Below, one piece after another: positions 20,193 to 32,462 of a stretch of 64,000 bases of DNA. The notes under the pieces were generated by a model. The model searched no databases. It was not told where the DNA came from and saw nothing but the letters and a program-made list of their open reading frames with translations. Every line of letters begins with the position of its first letter. Position 1 is the stretch's first letter. Location: NCBI RefSeq assembly GCF_030272615.1, contig NC_081407.1, positions 136,716,897-136,780,896 on the forward strand, read 5' to 3'. A program made the position numbers and the translations under genes. The stretch is from Cryptomeria japonica (taxonomy: Eukaryota; Streptophyta; Pinopsida; Cupressales; Cupressaceae).

Positions 20193-23100
20193 CCTTCCAC
20201 TACTAGTAGGCCTGATAAGACTAAAAAGGTTCCAAATGACACTGTAATGACCCTAACTAGTGCAACCTTCGATAAGAGTTCCCTAAGAGTAAATGATGTT
20301 AAGGATATCAACATAAGGTTCATAAGAATGATTCTTGGATACAAGGTTACGCATGCAAACATATTAAACTTTGTTTCCAGCTTATGTATCAAAAGTGCCT
20401 ATGACTTGGTAAATAACAATGCTATGATTGACATATGTGAGTGGTTGAAGGATGAATTGATAGATAATCTGAAGAAAATCAAAGGAGACAAGAAAGGGAC
20501 TTTCAGATTTGGCAATCTACTTGTATGTTTAATGTTGTATATAACCAAGCAAGTTCTCGGTATTGGTAGAAAGGATCTTGGATTTGACATCCCCATAGGA
20601 AAACAACTACTGGACATTCTACAACATGGGAGATGACAGAGAAAAGAATATAAATGAACATTTTCAAACACTAAAAGCTAAAATGAAAACTATGATAAGG
20701 CTATCTCAAGATATTATGGACAAATATCAAAAGGAGATATGCTTTGTAATCAAGAAAGATGAAATCTGAATGGAGGCAGTTGTCTCAAGGACTATTTGGG
20801 TTACTGAAATGGGATATGAGGCAGATGAGAACATAATTGAAAGCTATGCAAAATCCCTCTTAGAGGCACCTAAAGAACCAATTGAAGAAATATTTGATAG
20901 TGCTGAAACAATAGAAAGTAAAATTCAATGTCAGAAAAGAATAAAGAAAACTGAGCAGATAGTCAGAAGAGGTTCAAGATAGGCAAAAGCAATCAAGGAA
21001 GATGTATTGAATAAAAATGGTATCAAGGAGAGTGATTTGGAAGGACTACAACTGAAAACACATCTTTCACCGGTTGCTACCTCCTCTGACAATGAAATAC
21101 CAATAGACTTAAAAAGGGTAGTCAAGAAAAGAAAACCCTCATTGGCACCTGCTCCTACACCAAAAAGAACAAGACAGAAACAATAGGCAGTTAGGCCTCT
21201 GACAAAGAAGTTGACACCAAAGAAAAGGAAGGAAAAACAAGTTGTCCCTCCTTTGGACAAACTTTTGGATGAGATAACTAAACATGGAAAATTGACAAAT
21301 ATTAGCAAGTTGTATAACACACTTTCAGATGAGGAAAAGGAAAGTATAGAAAATAGTGTTATTTTACATCTTGATATTTATAAGAATTTTTTTATGGAAG
21401 TTGTAGATGATATACCCAATTACTTGTATAGAAGGTTAGAAGCAAGAAGGGTAGAAATTGTGGAATTAGATTAAAAGATCAAAATAGAAAAACTACTTAC
21501 AGTTCACCCAGTGAACTCAACTCAAGAGATTGATGAGTTAATCAGTGAGGCAAACTAGACAGTATTTTCAACCGGTCACGGGCATGTAGCACTAATGGTA
21601 GGAAGAGTTAGTGAGATATCAGAAGAAACTGTAGACAAATGGGATATATTCTTTGTTGAAAAGGAGAAACAAGAAGAGCTTAAGAGACCAAAGACCTTTA
21701 AATTCTATCAAAAGGAAAAGGATAAAGGTAAAGGCAAGGTAGGTGGACCTCCAATCATAAAGGTGACATATAGCTTACCCCCACCTTCCTCTGATACTCC
21801 ATCAGCACAAACTGTTGATACTCCACCGACAATAGAGAGTATGGAGACAACACATGAGGACACAAATCTTGATTTAGAGGTGTTGTACACAATTAATATA
21901 GACACATAGGAAGTGAACATTGTGGTTGATAAGGAATCAACTGAGAAAAGAGATGTGGCAACTGAGTCACTAGTACAAGACACAACTGTTGAGAAAAACA
22001 TTGAGGATACAGTTGGAAACCTTGAGATTGGGACTGAACAACAAACTAAACAGGAAACTGATTCCCCAGATATAGGAATTGTAGATACCACTAGTGCACA
22101 TACTGATGTATCTACTAAGCAACCGGCAACTGATAGCAATGAAAAATCTGTTGAGATACCGGCTATAGATGTTCTTGAGGTGCAAATTGAAAAACCAGCA
22201 GTGGATACCACTGTAAAATCATCAGAGGCACAATCAAAGAAACCATCAGTAGAGAGCATAGAGAAACTGGTAGAGACACATACAGAGAAATAGGTAGAGC
22301 AATAGGATTCACAGGTACATTCAGAGACAGTGCCACTAGCTACAACAGAAAAACCTAAATTTGCTAGTGGAAATGGAGACACAAACTGACCCTCCAGAGA
22401 AAGAGGAAAAGAAATCTATTACCACCACCGGTGGATTACATATTGTAAAGGTAGATGGACATTCATCTGGAACCTCTATGTCTAAATTTATACCTACTAA
22501 TGTGACAGAGGTATTGCTAGATTCAATCAAGAAAATAATAGAGTGTAATGCACTAGCATATAAGGCTATCGATGATGCATTACCAATTTTGAAGATGATT
22601 GCACCTAAGTGTAACATACAGAATAAATATTCTTTAGGTCAATTAGACACATTGTCTAAGTACATAACCAAAAATCTTCTGACAATTGATCAAATCAATG
22701 AGGAGACATTCAAAGATAAAATGAATAAAGAGAAGGAAAAATTCTTTGAGGAGACAGTCAAGAAGAATAAGGAACATATGGATACCTTATTACTGGTACT
22801 AGGCAAGACAATTTTGGACTTCAAGAAACTGTACAAAGATACATGCAAAACAGACATTTTGACAAAAGATATAGATAAAGAGATTAGCATAGCTCAAAAG
22901 GAAATCAATGATATTGCTGACAACTTGATAGGTTCATTGGATTCAATATCAGTAGTAGAATAGGAAATTGCAGGATTTGAAGAGAAAATAGAAAAATTTG
23001 AAAAAGATAAGGAAAGGATAAATTTTAAGGCAAAAGAACTTAAGTGCAGACTAGGTCCTAAACTGGATATCCTTATCTCTTTGAGAAAAGAGATTTATGA

Positions 23101-23318
23101 GGCTCTCATTCTAGGAATTAAGACATCGGAAGAGAAAATGCACCTTCTCACCTATACAATCTAGAGGACTAAAGCAGCACTGAAGGATAGTGAAAGATTC
23201 TACAACAATCTGAATGTTGTTTTAGCAGAACTTTATTAGATTGTAACCAACCGGTTACAAGGATCAAGATAGGAACTACACTCAATTGACATTGAATGAC
23301 AGCCTTTGTCATTGATGC

Positions 23319-23329
23319 CAAAGGGGGAG
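23319..23329 (+). promoter_or_regulatory. second polypurine-tract-like site, 175 bases before the real one
   Basis: It reads CAAAGGGGGAG preceded by CATTGATGC. The true tract at 23492-23504 has the same core preceded by ATAAATGC. It may be a relic of a tandem duplication or a secondary plus-strand priming site. Confidence 0.55.
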
Positions 23330-23491
23330 TAGTAGAAGATGAGAAAAAGGAATGAGGATGATAAAAATATATAACAAAAGAGATCATCTTCTCAGGGGGA
23401 GCACACAGTTTTGACAGTTTTGGTAAGACAGTTTTGGACAACAGTTTTGGATACACTTTTGGCTTTTTCTCATGAGTGTTTCCATAAATGC

Positions 23492-23504
23492 CAAAGGGGG
23501 AGAT
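23492..23504 (+). promoter_or_regulatory. polypurine tract of copy A
   Basis: CAAAGGGGGAGAT lies directly before the LTR start TGTTGG. It is the same 13 bases as in the SIRE-like copia element on the minus strand (4034-4046). Confidence 0.92.
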
Positions 23505-24255
23505 TGTTGGAAAATGCACACTCCAATGAGAAATTATAGGTGATTGAAGGTATTGTCATTGATGGCAACCTTACAATCCTATGGCACTGGCACTGGCAGA
23601 CACTGGCACAGGCATAGACACCGGCAGCAGCAGTGGCAAAGATGTTCACTGACACCCTGGCCGACAAGATTTTATTTATTGTATTTTATATTTAATTGTA
23701 AAATCTTTTTGTAAGACGACAAGGTGAGTTGTAATATGACTCATATAAGTATGAGGTCTTATAGATCATTTAGGATATGCAGATATGGTTAGATTATTGT
23801 AGAACTAAGATGTGAATAATAAGGCAAAATTTGGAATAAGGTTTTGGAAGTTGTATGAGCTTAAACCAGTACTAAACCTGGCATAGCAGATGTTGATCCA
23901 AAGCAGTACATGACATTGGATTTGTATAATCCACTTTTGTAAGTCAGTGAGACTTCCCTCTTTGTACTTAAGTAGTGAGTTTTAGGCAGTTGGCCTTCCT
24001 GCATGTGCAGGCCCCTAATGTATCAGTAATATTCACTTATTGGCTAGTGAGAGACCCACACCAGGTTTCCTTGTTAAAAATATTGTGTTATGGTGTGCTT
24101 TCTATGTTGTGTATTATTCTTATTTACTGCATTAATTTTGGTTTACTGGTACACTGTTTTGGAATGCAATTCATTTAATAAGTTAAGAAAATCCATTAAT
24201 CGGCAAGATACTGATTCACCCCCCCCCCCTCTTAGTATCTTTGGGAATCCTAACA
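23505..24255 (+). repeat. 3' LTR of copy A
   Basis: It starts TGTTGGAAAATGCAC and ends AATCCTAACA, and matches the 5' LTR of copy B (60802-61590) along its length. It holds a TATA-like TCATATAAG at about 23738, a CTTCCTGCATGTGCAGG palindrome near 23996 and the conserved C-run palindrome at 24209-24237 with about 11 C. Confidence 0.92.
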
Positions 24256-24565
24256 GTTTCTAGAAGAATTAATTAGGTTAATGATGGATTAGGAAAAGGT
24301 GATTTTTAGGAATCACTTATGTTAAATAATTAATTAAGATTAATTAATTAAAGAGAGAATTTAGGAAGAATTAATTTTAGGGACTTTGGAAGAATAAAGG
24401 TAAATTGATTTATTAAATAAATCAATAACTAGACTATAGTGACAATATTAATTAAATTCAATTAATATTGACAAAAGAGTAGGGATCAACATAATTAATA
24501 AATTAATTATGTGAGACAGTTAAATTAATTAATTAAAAATAGTTAATTTAAGTGTCTACACTCTT
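24256..24565. other. AT-rich LTR-like remnant between copy A and the next element
   Basis: About 310 bases, very rich in TTAATTAA-type words, ending GTGTCTACA. Read on the minus strand it begins TGTAGACAC, sharing the first seven bases with the Tat-like LTRs. It could therefore be the start of a truncated minus-strand LTR, or alternatively the end of the 5' LTR of the following element. I cannot decide. Confidence 0.35.
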
Positions 24566-25000
24566 GTCAATATCATTTTGTCAAACCTAGCTTACTATCT
24601 AAGCATATAGGTGAGACATTGTCATTTTGTCCTATAATCATTTGGTCCTTTGTCCTCTTGTCCTTTCAAGGTCTTGACTTCATTTCAATTTCCCAAGGTT
24701 GAGTCTTTAGGTTTGTATTTCAAAAGTTTGTGAAAATCTTGAAAAACAATAAAAACATAGTTTGCATTCTTGCCCCAAATTGTGTTGTCAATCATTTAAG
24801 TTGCATTTATTTGCATTTCATTGTCATTATAAAGATCTAAAAAGACCAAAAACATAGGTTTCATTGTCATCCTTTTAGGTTGCATTAGTTTAATACATCA
24901 ATTTTAAAATCAAAATCCTAAAAATATTGCATTGCATAGTGGCATGCCTATTAAAACAAGATTAAAATCAAGTAAATAACAAGAATCAACATATCAAGTC

Positions 25001-27945
25001 ATGTCTTTTCTAATGGATGATAACTAGTTGAGACAATCACAATTATATCCAACACAACAATGAGACAATATCGTACAACCAAACTTCAATCCAAATGGTT
25101 GTCCACATACAAACATGCTACCAGAGTATGGAATCATTCAATTGGGACCACCACCAAATTTTGAACCCATCTTCATACCAATACAACCAGGACTTGGAAG
25201 TGTTCACCCAAGATCACCCTCAAATTAAACAATCATTCAAAACCAAACCTCAAGTTTGCATCCAAAACATCAAAATCTTAGTTCGAACAATACTGATCCT
25301 AGCCCACATGCGATTTGGTTAGAGAAAATGATGAGAGATAATCAAATACCACCAATCATAAGGGAATTAGAATCAGACTTTGAATCATAATCATAATTGG
25401 AATTTGAGTCATACCAACCTTCATATTCTTATGAGACTCAACCTTCAAAAGTAATCTATCCTTCTTACGAGTCCAACTTACACATGGTCCAACAAATCCA
25501 ACCAATACAATCAATGGTACAATTTCAATAATATGTCCAACCAAACACATAATGTCAACAGTTGGTTCAACCAAATATCAAGTATTAACATCCAACTCAA
25601 TCAACAAATAAATATCAGCAATTACAACCAGAAATTCAAAAACAAAAGTTGCAACTCACACCAGGACAAATTTCAAACATGACAAATCAAATCCCATTCA
25701 ACCAAAACCAAATTTTAAACATGTCAAACCAACTTAACCAAGTCCAAAATCAAAACATGACATCAAATCAAAACCAAATCCCTTACAAACAAATCCAAAA
25801 TCAAAATACAATCATGACAAAATCTTGCAACGATTCAAATGTGTCTCCAAAGAAAGATAGCTCTTTTATACAACTCTTAAAGAAAATCTTAAGCAATCCT
25901 TATGAGAAAGATAAAAATCATATACCTATGTCTAGAAATGGTTCACCCCCCCATAAAAAAATTGACTCTCCAGTAGCATCTATTCCTACACCTCTTGAAA
26001 ATTTGCAAGAACCTTCTATATCATCCTCACCAAACAATACACCCAAGGATGAAGTTACCCAATGGTTGTCCATAATTGATTGCCAAACTTATCCAATTCA
26101 TGATGCAAGTCCTTGCCATACTTCAGAAATGCTAGACCCAATGCCACTGAGTGCTTCATTGCCACTACCTATTCTAGAAGATCTGATTCAAAGTCCATCC
26201 CTCTCATGTAAAATAACTGATTCCTTGCCTGAATCCCCCGCACATATCCAAAGTCCAACACCATGTCAAGAGGATAATTTAGACCATGAAGAAATAATTC
26301 TTGAAATGGATCAAGGTCAAGATTCTGAAACCTTATCATCTCATCCAATTGTTGACCAGGATCCCATCTTCCTAGTCACCCATGAGGATCCCCCTATACC
26401 TATCTAAGAACTTGATGCCTTTTCAAATCTCGTTGACATTATACTCCTTAACAAAGGTCAAGATATCCCCTTTATCCTTTCTGATGATCCCATTGAAATT
26501 CAAGAGCAAAGCACCTTTAAAGAGGAATCTACTGATCTTCCTCCTTGTCAAGATCAAAGTATCCTTTTAGCTTCATGTCCACCACAAGATTCATTTGTTC
26601 CTCCATCTCCATGTCCTAATCCTCTACATACACCTCAAGATCTCATTTCCTTTGATGGTCCCATTATTCCTCCCACTCCATCTCATGAAGAGCCTATCAT
26701 TGATCCATGTCCACCACACGATCCTAGTCCCCCTCATGATCCTAATATGTTGGTGCAAGATGTTCAAGAACCCCCTACATGCACAATGGGTTCCTCCTCT
26801 TTGGTCTAGTCTGATTTATTTCATGATCCTATCATTTCTTCCATATCATGTCCACCTCACAATGGACCCGCATCTTCTTCCCAAAGTAGAGAATATTCTA
26901 CAAGTCAAAATATTTATAAAGGCAAAGGGGTAGACCTTCATGAGAAAGAACCCCTCATTGTCAAAGAAAAACTTACTGGTCATGGCCTCAGTGACATTCC
27001 TTGAGATGTTGGTATCCCCACCAAACCCAAATCCAAAAATACACCTTCCTCTTCATCCCTTCCGTCCATTTTAGGTCCTTATATCCCTTCATCCCCTATG
27101 CAGGATCAACAAAGGCACACATTCTTGAGCACCTTCCATCTATCCAAAAGTCCTCCATATCAGTCCTATCCATCCACGCATTCCTTTCCCTCTCCAAGCA
27201 ATTGGGATGCCAAGCATAAAAGTCATAAGTCCATCAATCCACATACAGTCAAGGATCAACATGTACAGTCTAATTGACATGTCAAAGAAAAGAAAAATGT
27301 GATCCAAAAAGAAAAATAAATATCCAAAAGGCCACAGAGGGCCACTAAGAAAATAAAAGAAAATTCAAAATTTATATGGATTCCTAAATCCCTTGTGCAA
27401 GCAATGCATTCCAAGGAACGACAAAAGCATGAAAAATAAAAAACCATGTGGGTTCCCAAGTAGCTCCTAGAAGCACAAAAAGCAGGACCAAAATTGGCAT
27501 CCACAATTGCTATTCCTTCATCCAAATCTTCAAAACTTATTCCTCCATCACCTCCTTTATCCATTTTGGGTCCTTATGTCTCAAAATCCCTATCCTTTCC
27601 TCCATCAAAATCTCAATATCCAAAATCCATTTTCCCTCCATTAGTCCACCCCTCAAGGTGTGTACCAATGTTGATCTTGCTAGCATTTCCATCCACTCAA
27701 GCCCAAATATTCCAATATCCTATCCATTATCCAATGCATATTTTCCATCCTTCCTTCCATCCTATCCAATCCTTTGCATAAATCCTTGCCTTAGTCCCAT
27801 CTCATTTCCATGTCATTATCCTACCAATGACTTTGAGCATAATTTTAAATGTCATGGTCCATTTTCAAAGATACCATCCATATAACAAGATGCTTGAGTC
27901 CTTCTTCTATCCCTTATCATGTGTCCATTTTTCTTCTGAAAAGTA
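25001..27945 (+). pseudogene. long decayed Asn/Gln/Pro/Ser-rich reading frame of the Tat-like element
   Basis: One frame keeps the same composition for about 980 codons, interrupted by at least a dozen stops. It starts at ATG 25001 (MSFLMDDN). The first 210 codons include LGPPPNFEPIFIPIQPG and WLEKMMRDNQIPPIIREL. The open stretch 25649-26407 (252 codons) begins with NQ-rich repeats and passes into SSPNNTPKDEVTQWLS and many PSP motifs. After a stop it goes on with PSPCPNP, PPTPSHEEP and PPHDPSPPHDP. The last part is Lys-rich, then Pro/Ser-rich again (27494-27781). I recognise no domain. The composition suggests a disordered protein, possibly a diverged gag tail. Confidence 0.5.
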
Positions 27946-28030
27946 AAAAAAGTAAAAAAAAAAAAAAAGAAAAAAAATGTGGAAAATATAATATACAAAA
28001 AAAAAAGTAAAGAAAAATAATTCATCCTCT

Positions 28031-28105
28031 AGTGAAAACCTGACAAACAGGCAGCTTGGGCAAGTACCATGATGAAAACCTGGCAAATAGGCATCATGCA
28101 TAATC
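28031..28105 (+). repeat. two-copy direct repeat
   Basis: The motif TGAAAACCTGGCAAATAGGC and its near copy TGAAAACCTGACAAACAGGC occur about 40 bases apart. The function is unknown. Similar GAAAACC...AAACAGG words recur in internal regions of plant gypsy elements. Confidence 0.5.
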
Positions 28106-28751
28106 TATGAACTTCTTCCATACCATCCTTGGGGGCAGGTTTCATTTTTGCTATCCTCTCATGTCCTATTACCCTCCATTATCATATCTTACTCATGTCA
28201 TACCCTCCATTATCCTATCTTCCCTCATACCCATATTCCCTTTTCACCTATGGTCTTGACAAGGCTGAGGATCTTCACGAGTGTCATGCATCCTATTTGC
28301 AACTTTCAGTCTATCACAACTTTTGTTCTTTATCCATTTTCTCATTACAACCTTCCGTCCATATTCCTAGGATTATTGCAACCTTTTGTCATTACCCCTT
28401 AGCCTATCACATCCTTATCCTATTCATATCCCTTATCCATCTTTGATATTGCTTGTCCTAAACATATCCTATCACCTTCCATACACTCTTTTCTGTTTGT
28501 TGATCTTGATTTGACATGAGGATATAAAATGCAAAACATGGTTTCAATAACCTCTTGACATGTCCCTCATACCATGCCAGTCCTTTAAATGTTCAAATCC
28601 TGTCTCTTATCCCATCACATTGTAGCCCTTGGGAATTGAATCTATTCTGTCTCAATAATAAATGGCCTTTTGTATTCCCTGTATCCACCAACATTTCAGT
28701 AAGCCTATTTATCCATTCGTCATATTCCTTGCCTTGCTAGACATTGGGGAC

Positions 28752-29070
28752 AAAATCACAAAAAATCATAAAAATCAAATAAAGTCCTAAAAAAAATCCC
28801 TAAAAACCAAATAAAGTCCTGAAAAAATCCCTAAAAATCAAATAAAGTCTTGAAAAAATAACTAAAAACCAAATAAAGTCCTAAAAAAATCACTAAAAAG
28901 CAAATAAAGTCCTGAAAAAATCACTAAAATTTGAATAGGATCCTGAAGAAAGCAACAAAAAAATAAAAAAATATCCTGAAAAAATCTCTAAAAATAAAAT
29001 AAAGTCCTAAAATAAATACAAAAAAATTGAAAAATGTCCTGAAATAAACACAAAAAATCATAAAATGTCC
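28752..29070 (+). repeat. 31-nt tandem array
   Basis: Roughly nine units of the type ATAAAGTCCTGAAAAAATCC then CTAAAAATCAA. The first five or six are regular and the rest decay. On the plus strand it is strongly A-rich, with a T-rich complement. It is non-coding in all frames. Confidence 0.85.
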
Positions 29071-29270
29071 TAAAAAAACTCAAAAATATTAAAAACTTCA
29101 AAAACCCTAAAAATTGGAAAATATAAAAAAAAAATTCAAAAACAATCACTTGCACTTTCATTTTGCAAATGAACTGTCCCCCTTTGTACATAGACAAACA
29201 CCTATGTAGACAACAAATAAATGACACATTAAACACCACGCTTAATGAAATCATGCATTAACAGATGAAT

Positions 29271-30839
29271 TGTTCAGTCAACCAAGCTTTCAAATTGATC
29301 CAAATGTCATATCAATCAAGCAACATCAATATCATTATCAGTCCTTTTGTCAAAATTATCATGGGCCTTATACAGTGTACTGCATTCCTGAAACCAAATA
29401 GCATGATCGTCCTATCAACCCAACATTATCACTTTTGACAACAAGATCAGGATAATTGTTTGACTTGTTTGAATTTGTGAGTCTTATCTTTCCTTGATTT
29501 ATCTTTGATCATGTTCCTATGTTGCTCAATGATGTCACTGAGTGATTTAGAGTGACCGAGATGGCTCATGGACCTTTTTTGTTTTTTGTCTTCTATTTGT
29601 GGAGTGTTTCTAGCATTATGGGGCAAGTATGTCTTGGGTGTTTGTGATAAGTGCATTCACTTTGTGAATGCCACACATACCTCGACCCTTGACACACGTC
29701 CTGTCCTAGGATGTTTTGACTCATTCCTTGTATGAAAGATGTCTATTTTATGCAAAGGGATTGCATTATCATCCTGGCCTTCATTGCCATGGTGCGCCGC
29801 ATCCATTTTCCAAAATCAAAGTAAAGGTTTTCACCTACTATTGTACATTTGTGAAAGCAAGATTTTCTTCATCATTAACTTTTCTTTGTCTAATTTCTTC
29901 TTACTAACATTTCTTCCGTCAGTCTTTTCAATCAGTTTGATCTCGTACTCCAATGTGCCCAAAAACATTTCCATTCTGCATTCATTGGTTAGTACATTTT
30001 CATATCATCATTATCCATTTTATTGCATTACAAAATAAAAAAAAAATATAATACATTTTTCATAACATCATTCTTCCTTGCATGTCATATAAAGCAAAAT
30101 ACAAAAAATGAGTGCATATTTCATTCATTGTATTTCATGAAATGTGCATAAAGCATCCATACATAGCATAGATCTATATCAAGTCATAACATAGATGCAT
30201 ATCATATCATATATATATCAAAAGTGTCAGAGTACAAAATCAGACTATTTGAGTTTAGTATGGCCCACAGGCTGAGTACAAATCCAAGGATGTCTAAATC
30301 ATATTGAGCGACTATGTCCTTATCATTGTTGGCTCCCTCTATCCTCATCATGTTTGTCTTGTCTTGAGGATGGAGCTCCTCTTATCCATGGTCCATGGTC
30401 TGACATATTTGTCCCACAATGGGGCATCATTTTGTCAGTTTTTAGGGTTTCTTCCTATGGTCTACATGCCCTTGTTTTACATGCAAATTGGGTGCATTCA
30501 TGTCTTAGGTGTATGACCAAAACAAAAATATGGGTTTTTGAGCCACTTATCAGTGCTCTTGCATCAGTTGATCATCTGAAGCTGTGTATGTGTTCCCTGA
30601 GGCAGTCTAACACTGAAATGATCACTATCTTTCTGCAATATATTTTATAACGCTTCTATCTCGTGCATCCAATGTCTGATTTTTAGTCTATTCGAACTAT
30701 TAGTTTCCTGTCATCGTTGTCGATCAATTGGCCTCTTTTTTTTGGCCAATTCCTTAAGGGGGCATACATATATCCTAATTGTTGTTTGGGGCATATTTCT
30801 TAATTATTCTTTGTAACAATGCTCATAATCACATTGTCT
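29271..30839 (+). other. non-coding 3' part of the Tat-like internal region
   Basis: I found only short frames here and cannot support a gene. The last 200 bases have CTTAAGGGGGCATAC at about 30757, a motif near the 3' end of several Tat-type elements, and lead to the polypurine tract. Confidence 0.45.
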
Positions 30840-30854
30840 CAAAGAGGAGCAAAA
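30840..30854 (+). promoter_or_regulatory. polypurine tract of the Tat-like element
   Basis: CAAAGAGGAGCAAAA directly precedes the LTR start TGTAGGCATC. A tract of the form CTCAAAGAGG followed by a TGTAGAC-type LTR start is common in Tat/Ogre-type elements (family knowledge). Confidence 0.75.
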
Positions 30855-32084
30855 TGTAGGCATCTAAAAATGGCAATGCTTGCAGCGTCATACTTTAACA
30901 TGTCCACGTGACCTTATTTTAGGGTTTTCACACCTTATTAACGTTTCTTCTATGTCACACACTTAATCTTTATAATTTGTTGACATCTCATCATTCTTCT
31001 GCGCTTTTGTCCTCTTCAATTGTGTTTTTCTCATTTCTCAATTAGGTCTTGTCAATATCATTTTCAAATTGCAATCTTTGGTCGTAATCAATTTTCCATA
31101 TCAATTGGACATTGTCAATCCTATTTGATGTTGAATTGGGGTTTTGTCCTCAATCTTTATCATTGTCAATCATCGTGTCATTTCAATTGGACACCATCAG
31201 TTGACCCTTATTGGTGTCAAATTAGGGTTTTATCCTTGGTCTTTATCAATCTTCGATCAACCATCATCATTTGGATCATCTTATATCCTTGAGTTATCAA
31301 TCTCTTGTCAATTTGTGACTAATTTTGTCATTGGTCCTTTGTGTCATTCAACCTTCATCACACCAACCTTTTATCAATCTTTGATTGATTTGTCATTGGT
31401 CTCAATCAATCAGCAAATCTTTGTCAATTTTGGATCGATTAGTCATTGATCCTTTGTCTTTTGTCATCAATCAATCTAGTCCTTTTGTCAATCCTTATCA
31501 TTTTTTCATTGATCTCCATTAGTTAATCAATGTCGATTTCTTGTCATTTTGTCCTTTTGATTGCAATCTTTATCTTTCTTGGCTTCGATTTTGTCACAAC
31601 CTAATTGTTATCCTTTCATTTCTAGTCTATCTCTTAGGGTTTTATGATTTAATCATTTAATCCTATTAACTTTTCCTTCTAGGTGAAATAAATTAATTTA
31701 TTTATCCTAGGTCCCTCTTGTTGCAATTAAGTGTTTCATTTAATTGGCTAATAATGTCCTCTTTGTGAATTAATTAATGAATGAATATTTGTTAATTAAT
31801 TTCACCTAATTTCAAATTTTCAATTTCCTATTTTTCTAATTTTCTATTTCCACCTATTTTTGCTAATTTTTCAAATTTCAAATTCCACTAATTATTCCCT
31901 CCTAACTTTTCCCACCAATTTCTCCTCTTTTTGTGCTCACTTATGTCATAATCAATGAGCAAAATTTATGGCTCATTTTGTCATAAATTAGGTAGCTATT
32001 TTGTCTCTCAATCATGTAAAAATTGATGAGCAATTATCTCTCTCAATTTGTCATAAATCAAAGGGCTATTTCTTCTCTCAATTT

Positions 32085-32450
32085 TGTTAGAGTAACTGGG
32101 TCTTTACTTGATTAATTAAACAATATTTGTTTAATTCTTTAAGTTCCCTATTATCTTTTTACACTTAAGCTAACATTAGGTGCATAATAATTAATTCTTT
32201 TATTAATTATTATGTGCAAGCCTAGGGTTTTCCCTTTTTAGGGTTTCTTGACCTATTAGAGGTTAATTCTTTTCTTTATATCTATTATTACATTACACTT
32301 TTGGTGAATATTGAGCTCTCATCTTTTGAGCATATTTTTTTGTATTTTTGTCTTTCAGATTATTTGCTTCCTTGATTCTCCTTGTAACAGATTATTCAGC
32401 TTGCAAAAGATCTTTGGGCTCCTGTGGGGTTGTATTTCTCAACTCTCACA
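32085..32450 (+). repeat. 5' LTR of the plus-strand copia element
   Basis: 366 bp, TGTTAG to CTCACA. It has a TATA-like CTTTATATCTA at about 32273 and CTCTCATCTTTTGAG near 32314. Confidence 0.95.
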
Positions 32451-32462
32451 TGGTATCAGAGC
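32451..32462 (+). promoter_or_regulatory. primer binding site (initiator Met tRNA)
   Basis: TGGTATCAGAGC follows the LTR end with no spacer. It is a perfect 12-base match to the common copia primer site. Confidence 0.97.

Larger units (their letters stand above)
18264..23292 (+). pseudogene. copy A ORF2: long protein of unknown function, start codon lost, split by a solo LTR
   Basis: Aligned to copy B, the start ATG has become AGG at 18264. The N-terminal globular part (18264-18697 and 20198-20636) has IHCHIEELGDDEIKNMYK, LSIPDFPKDVIRIVL, HKITKEVVRVVTSLPS and FRFGNLLVCLMLYITKQVLG. After a frameshift at about 20620 comes a basic stretch with KKRKPS and PKKRKEKQ (20640-21480, nuclear-signal-like). 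An acidic Thr/Glu/Ser low-complexity region (21590-22330) follows. A last coiled-coil part (22361-23290) rich in Lys and Glu comes after a second frameshift. Without breaks it would be roughly 1,150 residues. There is no RT, integrase or protease motif. The N-terminal part recalls plant hypothetical proteins of repeats with '.W...I.kIt...i..vTglP', but I assign no function. Confidence 0.75.
17185..24255 (+). mobile_element. copy A: non-autonomous SIRE-derived LTR element with ORF1 and ORF2, 5' part outside window
   Basis: The plus-strand sequence matches copy B (60802-64000) across ORF1, the intergenic gap and ORF2. It then continues to a polypurine tract and a 751-bp 3' LTR (23505-24255). 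No protease, integrase, reverse transcriptase or RNase H motif was found between ORF1 and the LTR, although copy A shows the complete 3' half. The gypsy element entered its ORF1 and a solo LTR entered its ORF2. Many stops make this copy dead. The LTR shares the G-run palindrome and primer-site type with the SIRE-like copia element, so such an element may supply the missing enzymes in trans (inference). Confidence 0.85.
24566..30854 (+). mobile_element. internal region of a large Tat-like element without recognisable pol
   Basis: It ends in a polypurine tract next to an LTR at 30855, so it is the internal part of a plus-strand element. It contains one long decayed Pro/Ser/Asn-rich frame (25001-27945), a poly-A-rich patch (27946-28018), a 31-nt tandem array and no reverse transcriptase, integrase or protease motif. 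No clear primer site is visible after 24565, so the 5' end is probably truncated or replaced. It looks like a large non-autonomous derivative (LARD-like). Confidence 0.6.

Noticed and set aside
21708-22382. 224-codon minus-strand frame rich in Ser, Val and Cys
   Set aside because: It is the shadow of the Thr/Glu/Ser-rich plus-strand ORF2. The low-complexity codons give a long antisense frame.
27448-27885. 145-codon plus-strand frame rich in Ile, Ser and His
   Set aside because: It is an alternative frame of the Pro/Ser-rich decayed frame at 25001-27945 and arises from its TCC/CCA repeats.
28752-29070. CRISPR-like array
   Set aside because: The repeats are directly adjacent with no unique spacers, A-rich, in a plant retroelement.
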